Of a stretch of 64,000 bases of DNA, positions 31,779 through 40,970 are shown piece after piece. Source of the stretch: Pseudomonas chlororaphis (GTDB lineage: Bacteria; Pseudomonadota; Gammaproteobacteria; Pseudomonadales; Pseudomonadaceae); NCBI RefSeq assembly GCF_003731765.1, contig NZ_MOAL01000002.1, forward strand, positions 310,001 to 374,000. Reading direction: 5' to 3'. Under the pieces are notes generated by a model. The model made no database searches and was not told the DNA's origin. It saw only the letters and a program-made list of their open reading frames with translations. How positions within the stretch are numbered: position 1 is the stretch's first letter; each line of letters opens with the position of its first letter. Both the position numbers and the translations under genes were made by a program.

Positions 31779-32452
31779 CGGCAGCGCTCATTGAACAAAT
31801 AACCCAGGCCACGCACGGTATCGATCGGTTTGAACCCCGAAGGTGCCTCCAGCTTGCGCCGCAGGCGCCCCACCAAGACCTCGATCACATTGGGATCGCG
31901 CTCATCATCATCCGGGTAGAGCTGCTCCATCAGCCGGTCCTTGGCCACCACTTGCTGGTGATGACGCATCAGGTATTCAAGGATCCGGTACTCATAGGCC
32001 GTCAGCGCCAGGGGCTGTTCGTCCAGCGAGGCCTGCTTGCGGTTGAGGTCGAGCAGCAAGGGCCCGGCGGTGATGGTGGAATGGGTAAAGCCACTGGAGC
32101 GACGCAGCAGGGCATTGAGGCGCGCATCCAGCTCCTCGAACTGGAACGGCTTGACCACATAGTCGTCGGCCCCGGCGGCCAGGCCTTCGACCTTGTCCTG
32201 CCAGTTGCCGCGTGCAGTGAGGATCAGGATCGGAAACGTCTTGCCCCGGGCACGCAACTGGCGGATCAGGTCCAGGCCGCCCATGCCCGGCAGCCCCAGG
32301 TCGATCACCGCCAGGTCATGGTTGAACTGCTCGGTCTGATACAGGGCCTCCTCGGCATTGGCCACGGACTCGACCACATGACCGCTGTCGGTCAGCCGGG
32401 TTTGCAAGTGATGACGCAGCAGCGCCTCATCTTCAACGACCAGCAGTTTCAT
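31775..32452 (-). CDS. phoP: Response regulator PhoP
   Basis: OmpR-class regulator, 225 residues from ATG 32450-32452. Receiver: Glu7/Asp8 acidic pocket, phospho-acceptor Asp51 in LAVIDLGLPGM, Lys in DYVVKPF. C-terminal winged helix with LTAYEYRILEYLM and the terminal VRGLGYLF. It controls Mg2+ limitation and polymyxin-response genes. It lies 122 bases downstream of oprH in the same direction, and four copies of a hexamer that fit a PhoP-type box array precede oprH, consistent with autoregulation of the operon. Confidence 0.96.
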   Translation of the reverse strand: MKLLVVEDEALLRHHLQTRLTDSGHVVESVANAEEALYQTEQFNHDLAVIDLGLPGMGGLDLIRQLRARGKTFPILILTARGNWQDKVEGLAAGADDYVVKPFQFEELDARLNALLRRSSGFTHSTITAGPLLLDLNRKQASLDEQPLALTAYEYRILEYLMRHHQQVVAKDRLMEQLYPDDDERDPNVIEVLVGRLRRKLEAPSGFKPIDTVRGLGYLFNERCR

Positions 32453-32574
32453 AACCCTCTCCCAGGCAACATTCATCATCTTTGCGGGCAACCCTGCGCC
32501 CTGCTTGCATACACGCCAACGCCGGATCTGCCCCAAGGCAAGATCCGGCGTCGTCCAGCAGCCACTGCGCGAGT

Positions 32575-33177
32575 CTAGAACGCGTAGTTGGCCGACAGGT
32601 AGGTCTGAGCGCTGCTGGTGAGGCTCAACGAACCCTGCTTGCTGCCGCCGCGCTCGCTCATCTCGGTGGCCGCGTTGCTGCGCAGATAACGGTAGCCAAG
32701 CTCCACCGAAGTGTTTTGCGCCACTTGCTGCAACACACCGGCCTGGAAGCCCACGGCGTAGCCGATATCACTGTCGCGGCTGAAACCGGGCGATTCCTGG
32801 GTCAGTTTGGTCAAGCCGGCGCTGGCACCGCCAAACAGTTTGGTGCTGCTGGTGATCGGCAGGAATCGATCGTAACTGCCCAACAGATTTTGCTGGCGCA
32901 GTTTAATGCCATTGTGCGATCCGGAAACGTAGTCATAGGTGGCGTAGTAACGCGACAGGTCGTTTTGCTGGCCGAGGCGCAGGCCCCAGGTCGAATCTTT
33001 AGCGATGACCCCATCGGCATTGGGGTGGCCGAGGTTGTTGTTGAGCTGGGTGGATTTTTTCACTTTGTCGCTGGTCTGGCCGAGGGTCAGGCTGGCAAAG
33101 GTATCGTCGGCGGCTTGTGCAGCGGTGCTGGCACCCACCACGGTGAAGGCAAGAATCAGTTTTTTCAGTGCGTTCAT
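32575..33177 (-). CDS. oprH: Outer-membrane protein OprH
   Basis: Small eight-stranded beta-barrel of the outer membrane that interacts with lipopolysaccharide and is induced in low Mg2+; 200 residues. Signal peptide MNALKKLILAFTVVGASTAAQA, cleavage near residue 22; alternating hydrophobic strands and the C-terminal SANYAF ending in Phe, as required for barrel assembly. AGGAAA ribosome site. First gene of the phoP-phoQ operon, downstream of the hexamer array at 33237-33275. Confidence 0.95.
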   Translation of the reverse strand: MNALKKLILAFTVVGASTAAQAADDTFASLTLGQTSDKVKKSTQLNNNLGHPNADGVIAKDSTWGLRLGQQNDLSRYYATYDYVSGSHNGIKLRQQNLLGSYDRFLPITSSTKLFGGASAGLTKLTQESPGFSRDSDIGYAVGFQAGVLQQVAQNTSVELGYRYLRSNAATEMSERGGSKQGSLSLTSSAQTYLSANYAF

Positions 33178-33236
33178 AGGAAGTTTCCTTTTGCGCTCTA
33201 GGCTTTTGGGTACGGCGCAAGGTTAAACACCTGGCG

Positions 33237-33275
33237 CTGAACTGCCCCTGAACGGTCTCTGAACCTCCCCTGAAC
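33237..33275. promoter_or_regulatory. Four tandem CTGAAC hexamers, PhoP-box-like array
   Basis: Exact CTGAAC at 33237, 33248, 33259 and 33270, each 11 bases apart (GTTCAG-N5 repeated on the oprH-coding strand). Hexamer-N5-hexamer direct repeats are the architecture of PhoP boxes and other OmpR-family sites. A possible oprH -10 (TTTAAC, minus strand) is at 33222-33227, nine bases beyond the nearest copy. The array lies between oprH and the divergent hydrolase gene. Confidence 0.82.
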
Positions 33276-33321
33276 CAGATCGACTAGGCTGTGTGAAATC
33301 TTTTTCACCGGAGAAACGACC

Positions 33322-34113
33322 ATGCGTGCATTCCTCGCCTGCCTGTTACTGGCCATCAGTGGATGGAGCCAGGCTGCCATCAAGACCCAGGAAATCCCCT
33401 ATAAAAGCTCGGACGGCACTCAGTTGATCGGTTACTACGCCTATGACGACAGCCTTAAAGGTGTCCGCCCCGGGGTTGTGGTGGTGCATGAATGGTGGGG
33501 GCTGAACGATTACGCCAAGCGTCGCGCGCGGGACCTCGCCGCCCTGGGCTACAGCGCCCTGGCCATCGACATGTACGGCGAAGGCAAAAACACCGAGCAC
33601 CCGAAAGACGCCATGGCCTTTATGCAAGCCGCATTGAAAGACAGCGCAGCGGCCAGTGCACGCTTCAATGCCGGCCTGGCGCTGCTCAAGCAACAGCCCC
33701 AGACCGACCCCAACAAGCTGGCCGCCATCGGTTACTGCTTTGGCGGCAAGGTGGTGCTCGACGCCGCTCGCCAGGGTGTGCCCCTGGCCGGAGTGGTGAG
33801 TTTCCACGGAGCCCTGGTCACCAGCACGCCCGCCAGCCCCGGCAGCGTCAAGGCCAAGATCCTGGTGGAACATGGCGCCCTGGACAGCATGGTCACCGCC
33901 GACAACGTCAGCGCTTTCAAGGCCGAGATGGACAAGGCAGGCGCCGACTACCGCTTCGTCAGTCTGGAAGGTGCCAAGCACGGTTTCAGCAACCCTGATG
34001 CCGACCGCCTGAGCCACGGCGAACACGGCGGGCCGGACATTGGCTACAACCAGGCCGCCGACCAGCGCTCCTGGGCAGACATGCAGGCGTTCTTCAAAAC
34101 ACTGTTCAACTGA
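33322..34113 (+). CDS. Secreted dienelactone hydrolase family protein
   Basis: Alpha/beta hydrolase of 263 residues with a signal peptide (MRAFLACLLLAISGWSQA), so it is predicted periplasmic, unlike catabolic dienelactone hydrolases. The triad is intact: nucleophile Cys139 in GYCFGG, Asp188 in HGALDSMV, His220 in AKHGFSNP. Substrate unknown. GGAG ribosome site. Its promoter region is shared with oprH and contains the CTGAAC array, so PhoP control is possible. Confidence 0.9.
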   Translation: MRAFLACLLLAISGWSQAAIKTQEIPYKSSDGTQLIGYYAYDDSLKGVRPGVVVVHEWWGLNDYAKRRARDLAALGYSALAIDMYGEGKNTEHPKDAMAFMQAALKDSAAASARFNAGLALLKQQPQTDPNKLAAIGYCFGGKVVLDAARQGVPLAGVVSFHGALVTSTPASPGSVKAKILVEHGALDSMVTADNVSAFKAEMDKAGADYRFVSLEGAKHGFSNPDADRLSHGEHGGPDIGYNQAADQRSWADMQAFFKTLFN

Positions 34114-34193
34114 ACCCAAGCCCCTGAGCCGCCCGCGCGGGCGAGAACCAGACGAGGCTACCCTCGGCCCGCGCAACCCGGCAAAATGCCCTC

Positions 34194-34916
34194 ATGAATG
34201 CCCTCCCCCTCCCCGCCTGCTGCACCCCACTGGACACTCACTGGCCACTGCCTGAGGCCCTTCCCGGCACGCGCCTGGTGAGTACCCACTTCAATCCCGC
34301 CCTACTCGTGCCGGACGATTTCCAGCGCTGTGCGATCGCGCCGCCGGCAAGCATTCAGCGCTCAGTGGCCAAGCGCCAGGCAGAGTTCCTCGCCGGTCGC
34401 CTGTGCGCCCGGGCGGCCTTGCGGCAATTGGACAATCTCGACTGCATCCCGGCCATCGGCGAAGACCGGGCACCGATCTGGCCCGAGCATGTCTGCGGTT
34501 CGATTACCCACAGCACCGGCCGGGCGGCGGCCATCGTCGGTTACAAGCAGCAGTGGCAAGGCCTCGGCATGGACCTGGAAAACCTCCTCGACAGCGAGCG
34601 CGCCGAACGCCTGGCCGGAGAAATCCTCATACCGGCCGAGTTGCAGCGCCTGCATGCCGGGCCCCACAGCCAGTTGGCCCTGCTGGTCACCCTGACCTTC
34701 TCGATCAAGGAGAGCCTGTTCAAGGCCCTGTACCCCATCGTGCAGCAGCGTTTCTACTTCGAACACGCCGAAGTGCTGAGCTGGGAGCCCAACGGCAAAG
34801 TCCGCCTGCGCTTGCTGATGGACCTGTCCCCGGAGTGGCGGCACGGGAGCGAACTGGAGGGACAATTTGCCGTGCACGAAGGGCAACTGCTGAGCCTGGT
34901 GGCGATCAAGACTTAG
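34194..34916 (+). CDS. pcpS: Sfp-type 4'-phosphopantetheinyl transferase
   Basis: Transfers phosphopantetheine from CoA to carrier proteins of fatty-acid, siderophore and polyketide or peptide synthesis. The 240-residue product has the Mg/CoA motif GMDLE (125-129) and the SIKESLFK motif (Lys172, Glu173, Lys177), with RQAEFLAGRLCAR upstream. P. aeruginosa has one such broad enzyme, PcpS, next to a dienelactone hydrolase gene as here, which supports the symbol; the EntD-type N-terminus also fits. Confidence 0.88.
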   Translation: MNALPLPACCTPLDTHWPLPEALPGTRLVSTHFNPALLVPDDFQRCAIAPPASIQRSVAKRQAEFLAGRLCARAALRQLDNLDCIPAIGEDRAPIWPEHVCGSITHSTGRAAAIVGYKQQWQGLGMDLENLLDSERAERLAGEILIPAELQRLHAGPHSQLALLVTLTFSIKESLFKALYPIVQQRFYFEHAEVLSWEPNGKVRLRLLMDLSPEWRHGSELEGQFAVHEGQLLSLVAIKT

Positions 34917-34944
34917 CCCGCCCCGGTCATGGGCGCGAAGACGG

Positions 34945-36558
34945 CTAGGGATGTTTCTCCTGGTGCCGGGGCCAGCTCAGGCTGAAACAGGCACCGCCCA
35001 GGTTCTTGCTGCGGCTGATCAGCGCCCGACCGTCATGCCAGTGAATGATCCGCCGCACGATGGAAAGGCCCAGGCCATGGCCGCCCGAGGCTCGGGTGCG
35101 ACTGTCATCCAGGCGCAGGAACGGAGTGAAGATTTTTTCCCAGGCGCTTTCCGGCACCCCCGGCCCATCATCCTCGACATCGATCCGGCAGCGTATTTGT
35201 CCGACCTGATAACTGATGGAAACCCGTGATTCGGCATGCCGCAGGGCATTGCCCACCAGGTTTTGCAGGGCACGGTGCAAGTAGCGCGGCTCGGCCTCGA
35301 CCCACGCGTCGTCGCAATCCGCTGCGGACAGGCACAACCCGCGTTGCACCTGGACAGTGGCGCGCAACGGCGCCAACTCGCTGATCACCTGATTGACCAA
35401 AGCATCGAGGTCGATGCGCTGGAAATTCAGCGCCGGCGAGCCCTGCTCCAGCCGCGCATAGGTGAGCATTTCGTCCACCAGGCGGTCCAGGTCCTGAATG
35501 TCGTTGTCCATGCCTTCGAGGTACTTCTCTCGGGCGGGGGCGGTGCTGGCGCTGGCGATCATTTCCAGGCCGAAACGCAGGCGCGCCACCGGCGTGCGCA
35601 GTTCGTGGGACACCGCCCGCACCAGTTCTCGCTGGATCGCCAGCAGCCGCTGCAGGTGCTCGGCCATGCCATTGAACGCCGCCGCCAGGCGCCCCACCGA
35701 ATCCACGCCCCGGGCCGGAACCCGGGTGTCCAGGCTGCCTTCGGCGATCAGCGTAGCCGCCGACTCCAGACCGCGCAGGCGCCGCTCCAACTGGCGCACC
35801 AACAGATAGACGATTAGCCCGATCAGGCTCAGGCCCAGCACGGCAATCAGCACCAGCCACTCGGGTGGATAGGGATTCATCTGGTACAGCGGGCCGATTT
35901 CCAGGACCCAGGGAGTGCCGACCATGCCGGCGAACACCCGAATGGAGTCGCCGCCCTTGCCCAGCGCCATCACCGTATCGCCCTCGGCAACCCTCCGCCG
36001 CTGGTCCTCATCCATGTCAGCCTGGTCCAGGGGCAGCAGGTGCATGTCGAAACCAAAGCCCTTGCTCTCCTTGAGGGCCGCCAGACGCCCGGGCTGTTCA
36101 GCCACCGGGTAGCGCACCAACTCATCGGCCAGCAGGTAGATGGTGGCCCGGGCCAATTGCTCGCTGATTTGCAGCACTTCGCCGGTGAGCAACAACGACT
36201 CCTTCTCGCTGACCAGGCGATAGACCCGGGCCGCATAGGGGCCTGTCTGCTCAACCAGCGCCTGCCCGCGCAGCACACGGTTGCGCTGGCCAAGGTCGAG
36301 ATCGGTCTGGCTGAAGGTTTTCAACGCCAGGGGAATGCCCAGCAACCGCTCCCACACCGCCAGGGCCCGCCGACGCTCAATGTCGCTCATCGGTTGCAAG
36401 TTATCGGCCATCAGGGAAAAGGTGCCGTGGGCCAGGCGCTCGCGGTACTGCTCGCTGCGTACCTGGTTCAGCAGGTGCAACGCCAGCACCCCGAGCAAGG
36501 CCACCAGGATCAGCGCAGCGCACATGCCGCCATAGATGCGCAGGAAAATCGAATTCAC
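34945..36558 (-). CDS. RstB-like sensor histidine kinase
   Basis: Inner-membrane kinase of 537 residues: helix about 5-28, periplasmic domain about 35-305 region start with SMADNLQPM-like sensor, second helix near residues 230-255, HAMP, HisKA with His318 in VSHELRTPVARLRFG, HATPase_c with DDGPGVP and HGLGLSIVRRI. GTG start overlaps the stop of the response regulator by four bases. Architecture and its regulator resemble E. coli RstAB. The signal it senses is unknown. Confidence 0.9.
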   Translation of the reverse strand: MNSIFLRIYGGMCAALILVALLGVLALHLLNQVRSEQYRERLAHGTFSLMADNLQPMSDIERRRALAVWERLLGIPLALKTFSQTDLDLGQRNRVLRGQALVEQTGPYAARVYRLVSEKESLLLTGEVLQISEQLARATIYLLADELVRYPVAEQPGRLAALKESKGFGFDMHLLPLDQADMDEDQRRRVAEGDTVMALGKGGDSIRVFAGMVGTPWVLEIGPLYQMNPYPPEWLVLIAVLGLSLIGLIVYLLVRQLERRLRGLESAATLIAEGSLDTRVPARGVDSVGRLAAAFNGMAEHLQRLLAIQRELVRAVSHELRTPVARLRFGLEMIASASTAPAREKYLEGMDNDIQDLDRLVDEMLTYARLEQGSPALNFQRIDLDALVNQVISELAPLRATVQVQRGLCLSAADCDDAWVEAEPRYLHRALQNLVGNALRHAESRVSISYQVGQIRCRIDVEDDGPGVPESAWEKIFTPFLRLDDSRTRASGGHGLGLSIVRRIIHWHDGRALISRSKNLGGACFSLSWPRHQEKHP

Positions 36559-37268
36559 AGGGGCAGGTCGGCAAAGGCTTCAGGGACGAACAGGTAACCC
36601 TTGCTGCGGATGGTCTTGATCAGCCGCGGGTGCTCCGGGTCATCGCCGATCTTCGGGCGGATACGGGAAATGCGCACGTCGATGGAGCGGTCCTGGCCGT
36701 CGTAACCGATGCCCCGCAAGGCGGTGAAGATTTCTTCCCGGGAGAGGATGCGCCCGGCATTGGCCACCAGCAGCCAGAGCAAGTCGAACTCGGCACTGGT
36801 CAGCTCGATGCTGCGCTCCTGCAACCAGGCTTCACGCAGGGCGCTGTCCACCACCAAGGGGCCGAACTGCAAGCGCCGTACGTTGGCTTCCGGCACTTCG
36901 CTGCGACGCAACAGGGCCTGGATCCGCGCCAGCAACAAACGCGGGCGCACCGGCTTGCACACATAGTCGTCAGCGCCCAGGTCCAGACCCTGGATCTGGT
37001 CCAGGTCATCGGTGCGCGCGGTGAGCATGAGGATCGAGCCCGGGTAACGATCACGCACCTTGCGGCAAATGCTCAAGCCGTCTTCGCCCGGCAACATCAG
37101 GTCGAGGATCACCAGGTCGGGCTGCTCGGCAATGATCCGCGCCGCCGCCAGGGCGCCGTTACCCTCGATCGACACCCGCAAGCCATTGCTCTCCAGGTAC
37201 TCGCGGGTCAGCTCGGCCAGACGCTGGTCGTCTTCGACAATCAATACCTGCCAGGCTTCTTGCTCCAC
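36555..37268 (-). CDS. RstA-like OmpR-family response regulator
   Basis: Regulator of 237 residues with GTG start and a GAGG ribosome site. Receiver: Glu12/Asp13/Asp14, phospho-acceptor Asp56 in LVILDLMLPGEDG, Lys in DYVCKPV. Winged helix: ELTSAEFDLLWLLVANAGRILS and IRSKGYLFV at the end. It forms a pair with the kinase downstream (four-base overlap) and is divergent from nrdA across a 733-base region. In PAO1 a response regulator/kinase pair also neighbours nrdA. Confidence 0.92.
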   Translation of the reverse strand: MEQEAWQVLIVEDDQRLAELTREYLESNGLRVSIEGNGALAAARIIAEQPDLVILDLMLPGEDGLSICRKVRDRYPGSILMLTARTDDLDQIQGLDLGADDYVCKPVRPRLLLARIQALLRRSEVPEANVRRLQFGPLVVDSALREAWLQERSIELTSAEFDLLWLLVANAGRILSREEIFTALRGIGYDGQDRSIDVRISRIRPKIGDDPEHPRLIKTIRSKGYLFVPEAFADLPL

Positions 37269-37559
37269 GGTCGACCTCTTATTTGCCCAAACGGATGAGG
37301 AAAGCAGCCCCCCGTCTTGTTGTCATGAAGCCGGTGCATAACAGGGGATAAAGCGCGGGGGATTGTAGCAACGGCGGCCCTGGCACACACAAGCAGGTAA
37401 ATCGGTTCAGTCAGGGCATTTTTTTGTGATAGGGTTCGCGCCCGCAAAAATCCGCACCCGGCTTTTTTTCACGGTAAAAAACGGTGACAAACGGTTATGT
37501 GCAGGAGGGCTGCGGCCTACATGAGCTTTGCCGGTTCCATACACAATTTACACACAACC

Positions 37560-37568
37560 TTATCCACA
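37560..37568 (+). promoter_or_regulatory. Perfect DnaA box upstream of nrdA
   Basis: TTATCCACA, identical to the high-affinity DnaA box, 434 bases before the nrdA start. DnaA regulates the nrdAB operon in E. coli. CACAG-G-CTGTG, a short inverted repeat, overlaps its right edge. Confidence 0.6.
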
Positions 37569-37619
37569 GGCTGTGCGTTGCAATCGCTCCCCAAAACGCA
37601 TTATCTTGTAGCCCGTCGC

Positions 37620-37645
37620 AAAAAAAACCCTACATGTAGGGTTTT
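37620..37645. terminator. Symmetric terminator-like hairpin upstream of nrdA
   Basis: Perfect palindrome with core ACCCTACATGTAGGGT preceded by a run of A and followed by TTTT, so it can terminate in either direction. No gene ends just before it on either strand, which makes a leader attenuator or the end of a small RNA possible. Confidence 0.5.
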
Positions 37646-38001
37646 ACTCCAAAAGACCAAACACAAATCAGACAAGAAACTCAAGCCCTTTTCTTGCTCC
37701 TGTTTGGTGAACCAATCGCTCTTTTAGAAGACCAAGACCGCGCCTGCGGATGGCAGCGTTTTCTACTCTATACAGAGGAAAACGGTACGGGTGTTGCAGC
37801 AACAGACTGTCACCCACCAGGAAAAGGTCGCGAGCCTTGCGCTCGCCACCCAAGACTTCGGCATGGAAGCGGCGCCACAAGCCCCCTTCCTGATCTGTCC
37901 CGAAGTGGTTATGCCCGGTTTGCGCCGGTTGTAGTGCTTCAGGACGGAACGGTGGGCACCCAGATGGTGCCCAATCAAACATAGAGAACGTGGAGACACC
38001 C

Positions 38002-40896
38002 ATGCAAACCGACACAACTCGCGAGAACTCGCCGGCCAACGCGCCGCTGGCTGCTGATTCAAATCTGGATCTGTCTGCCACTGCGCCTGGCCAATTGCGC
38101 GTGATCAAGCGTAACGGCACTGTCGTTCCTTACACCGATGACAAGATCACCGTCGCCATCACCAAAGCGTTCCTTGCAGTTGAAGGCGGCACCGCTGCCG
38201 CTTCGTCGCGAATCCACGACACCGTTGCCCGCCTGACCGAACAAGTCACCGCGACCTTCAAGCGTCGCATGCCTTCGGGCGGCACCATCCACATCGAAGA
38301 AATCCAGGACCAGGTCGAACTGGCCCTGATGCGCGCCGGCGAGCAGAAAGTCGCTCGCGACTACGTGATCTACCGTGACTCGCGCGCCAAAGAGCGCGCC
38401 ACCCGCTCCAGCACCGACGAGCCGGTACAAGCTCACCCATCGATCCGCATCACCCGCACCGATGGTAGCTTCGCGCCCCTGGACATGGGCCGCCTGAACA
38501 CCATCGTCAGCGAAGCCTGCGAAGGCCTGGAAGAAGTCGACGGCGACCTGATCCAGCGCGAAACCCTGAAGAACCTCTACGACGGCGTGGCCCTGAAAGA
38601 CGTCAACACCGCCCTGGTGATGACTGCCCGCACCCTGGTTGAGCGCGAGCCGAACTACTCGTTTGTGACCGCCCGCCTGCTGATGGACACCCTGCGTGCC
38701 GAAGGCCTGAGCTTCCTCGAAGTCGCCGAAAGCGCCACCCACCACGAAATGGCCGACCTGTACGCCAAGGCGCTGCCAGCCTACGTCGCCAAGGGTATCG
38801 AGTTCGAACTGCTGAACCCGGTGCTGGCTGAATTCGACCTGGAAAAACTCGGCAAGGCGATCAACCACGAGCGCGACCAGCAGTTCACCTACCTGGGCCT
38901 GCAAACCCTGTACGACCGTTACTTCATCCACAAGGACGGTATCCGCTTCGAACTGCCGCAGATCTTCTTCATGCGCGTGGCCATGGGCCTGGCGATCGAA
39001 GAAAAGCAGCGTGAAGACCGTGCCATCGAGTTCTACAACCTGTTGTCGTCCTTCGACTACATGGCTTCGACCCCGACCCTGTTCAACGCCGGTACCCTGC
39101 GTCCACAGCTGTCGAGCTGCTACCTGACCACCGTTCCGGACGACCTGTCGGGCATCTACGGCGCTATCCACGACAACGCCATGCTGTCGAAATTCGCTGG
39201 CGGCCTGGGCAACGATTGGACGCCGGTTCGTGCGCTGGGCTCGTACATCAAGGGCACCAACGGCAAATCCCAGGGCGTCGTACCGTTCCTGAAAGTGGTC
39301 AACGACACTGCCGTTGCCGTTAACCAGGGTGGCAAGCGCAAAGGCGCTGTGTGTGCCTACCTGGAAACCTGGCACATGGACATCGAAGAGTTCATCGAGC
39401 TGCGCAAGAACACCGGTGATGATCGTCGTCGTACCCACGACATGAACACCGCCAACTGGATCCCTGACCTGTTCATGAAGCGTGTCTTCGATGACGGCAA
39501 GTGGACCCTGTTCTCGCCGTCCGAAGTACCAGACCTGCACGACCTGACCGGCAAGGCCTTCGAAGAGCGCTACGAGTACTACGAAGCCCTGACCGAGTAC
39601 CCGGGCAAGGTCAAGCTGTTCAAGACCATCCAGGCCAAAGACCTGTGGCGCAAAATGCTCTCCATGCTGTTTGAAACCGGCCACCCATGGCTGACCTTCA
39701 AAGACCCGTGCAACCTGCGCAGCCCGCAGCAGCACGTGGGCGTGGTCCACAGTTCGAACCTGTGCACCGAGATCACCTTGAACACCAACAAGGACGAGAT
39801 CGCCGTTTGCAACCTGGGCTCGATCAACCTGCCGAACCACATCGTCAACGGCAAGCTGGACACCGCCAAGCTGGAACGCACCGTGAACACCGCCGTGCGC
39901 ATGCTCGATAACGTGATCGACATCAACTACTACTCGGTGCCGCAAGCGAAGAACTCCAACTTCAAGCACCGTCCGGTCGGCCTGGGCATCATGGGCTTCC
40001 AGGACGCGCTGTACCTGCAGCACATCGCCTACGGTTCCGACGCTGCCGTCGAGTTCGCCGACAAGTCCATGGAAGCGGTCAGCTACTACGCGATCCAGGC
40101 TTCCTGCGACCTGGCCGACGAGCGCGGCGCCTACGAGACGTTCCAGGGTTCGCTGTGGTCCAAAGGCATCCTGCCGCTGGATTCGCAACAGATCCTGATC
40201 GAAGCCCGTGGCCAGAAGTACATCGATGTGGACCTCAACGAATCCCTGGACTGGGCGCCGGTACGTGCCCGTGTGCAGAAAGGCATTCGTAACTCCAACA
40301 TCATGGCCATCGCACCGACCGCGACCATCGCCAACATCACCGGCGTATCGCAGTCGATCGAACCGACCTACCAGAACCTCTACGTGAAATCGAACCTGTC
40401 GGGCGAATTCACCGTGATCAACCCGTACCTGGTTCGCGACCTCAAGGCTCGCGGCCTGTGGGACTCGGTCATGATCAACGACCTGAAGTACTACGACGGT
40501 TCGGTGCAGCAGATCGAGCGCATCCCGCAAGAACTCAAAGAGCTCTATGCGACCGCCTTCGAAGTGGAAACCAAGTGGATCGTCGACGCTGCCAGCCGTC
40601 GCCAGAAGTGGATCGACCAGGCTCAGTCGCTGAACCTGTACATCGCCGGCGCCTCGGGCAAGAAGCTGGACGTGACCTACCGCATGGCTTGGTACCGTGG
40701 CCTGAAAACCACTTACTACCTCCGTGCCCTGGCCGCCACCAGCACCGAGAAGTCCACCATCAACACCGGCAAGCTGAACGCTGTTTCCAGCGGTGGCAAC
40801 CACGGTGACGACTCGGTCCTGGCTGCGCCAGCCGGTCCTGCTCCAGTGCCGAAGGCTTGCGCCATCGACGAGCCGGATTGCGAAGCCTGCCAATAA
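38002..40896 (+). CDS. nrdA: Class Ia ribonucleotide reductase, large subunit
   Basis: Reduces ribonucleoside diphosphates to deoxyribonucleotides under aerobic growth, with NrdB. From ATG 38002 (GGAG seven bases upstream; GTG at 37990 is in frame but less likely) the protein is 964 residues. Two ATP-cone domains, about residues 32-125 and 146-235, form the N-terminus, as in P. aeruginosa NrdA, whose activity regulation uses the first. The barrel follows with PTLFNAGTLRPQLSSCYL, NLCTEI and the Tyr-rich C-terminal region; the redox pair at the end is CEACQ. nrdB does not follow; two hairpins and an unrelated gene do. Confidence 0.97.
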   Translation: MQTDTTRENSPANAPLAADSNLDLSATAPGQLRVIKRNGTVVPYTDDKITVAITKAFLAVEGGTAAASSRIHDTVARLTEQVTATFKRRMPSGGTIHIEEIQDQVELALMRAGEQKVARDYVIYRDSRAKERATRSSTDEPVQAHPSIRITRTDGSFAPLDMGRLNTIVSEACEGLEEVDGDLIQRETLKNLYDGVALKDVNTALVMTARTLVEREPNYSFVTARLLMDTLRAEGLSFLEVAESATHHEMADLYAKALPAYVAKGIEFELLNPVLAEFDLEKLGKAINHERDQQFTYLGLQTLYDRYFIHKDGIRFELPQIFFMRVAMGLAIEEKQREDRAIEFYNLLSSFDYMASTPTLFNAGTLRPQLSSCYLTTVPDDLSGIYGAIHDNAMLSKFAGGLGNDWTPVRALGSYIKGTNGKSQGVVPFLKVVNDTAVAVNQGGKRKGAVCAYLETWHMDIEEFIELRKNTGDDRRRTHDMNTANWIPDLFMKRVFDDGKWTLFSPSEVPDLHDLTGKAFEERYEYYEALTEYPGKVKLFKTIQAKDLWRKMLSMLFETGHPWLTFKDPCNLRSPQQHVGVVHSSNLCTEITLNTNKDEIAVCNLGSINLPNHIVNGKLDTAKLERTVNTAVRMLDNVIDINYYSVPQAKNSNFKHRPVGLGIMGFQDALYLQHIAYGSDAAVEFADKSMEAVSYYAIQASCDLADERGAYETFQGSLWSKGILPLDSQQILIEARGQKYIDVDLNESLDWAPVRARVQKGIRNSNIMAIAPTATIANITGVSQSIEPTYQNLYVKSNLSGEFTVINPYLVRDLKARGLWDSVMINDLKYYDGSVQQIERIPQELKELYATAFEVETKWIVDAASRRQKWIDQAQSLNLYIAGASGKKLDVTYRMAWYRGLKTTYYLRALAATSTEKSTINTGKLNAVSSGGNHGDDSVLAAPAGPAPVPKACAIDEPDCEACQ

Positions 40897-40905
40897 GCTG
40901 AGCCG

Positions 40906-40970
40906 ATAAGCGCCGCCAGGCGCTTATTCGAACCCCCGATAGACCTCCGGTTTATCGGGGGTTTTCTTTT
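40906..40970 (+). terminator. Two consecutive hairpins after nrdA
   Basis: First stem ATAAGCGCC / GGCGCTTAT (40906-40927) without a T-run; second stem ACCCCCGATA / TATCGGGGGT (40932-40962) followed by TTTCTTTT, a good intrinsic terminator. Together they isolate nrdA from the next gene. Confidence 0.88.

Larger units (their letters stand above)
37269..38001. promoter_or_regulatory. Long nrdA upstream region
   Basis: 733 bases between the RstA-like gene and nrdA. It holds a perfect DnaA box (37560-37568), a 22-base palindrome flanked by A and T runs (37624-37645), and a possible 47-codon leader frame from GTG 37791 to TAG 37934 with Pseudomonas-like codon use and an upstream GAGGAAA. A minus-strand frame over 37668-38000 is also open, so coding here is uncertain. 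No tRNA or known riboswitch was recognised. Confidence 0.5.

Noticed and set aside
37668..38120. Minus-strand frame of 150 codons in the nrdA upstream region
   Set aside because: It begins inside nrdA, has no ribosome site and no recognisable similarity; mentioned only as a reason to doubt coding in this region.
38059..40893. 944-codon open frame opposite nrdA
   Set aside because: It is the antisense shadow of a highly conserved gene with strong third-position GC; no domain, ribosome site or independent context supports it.
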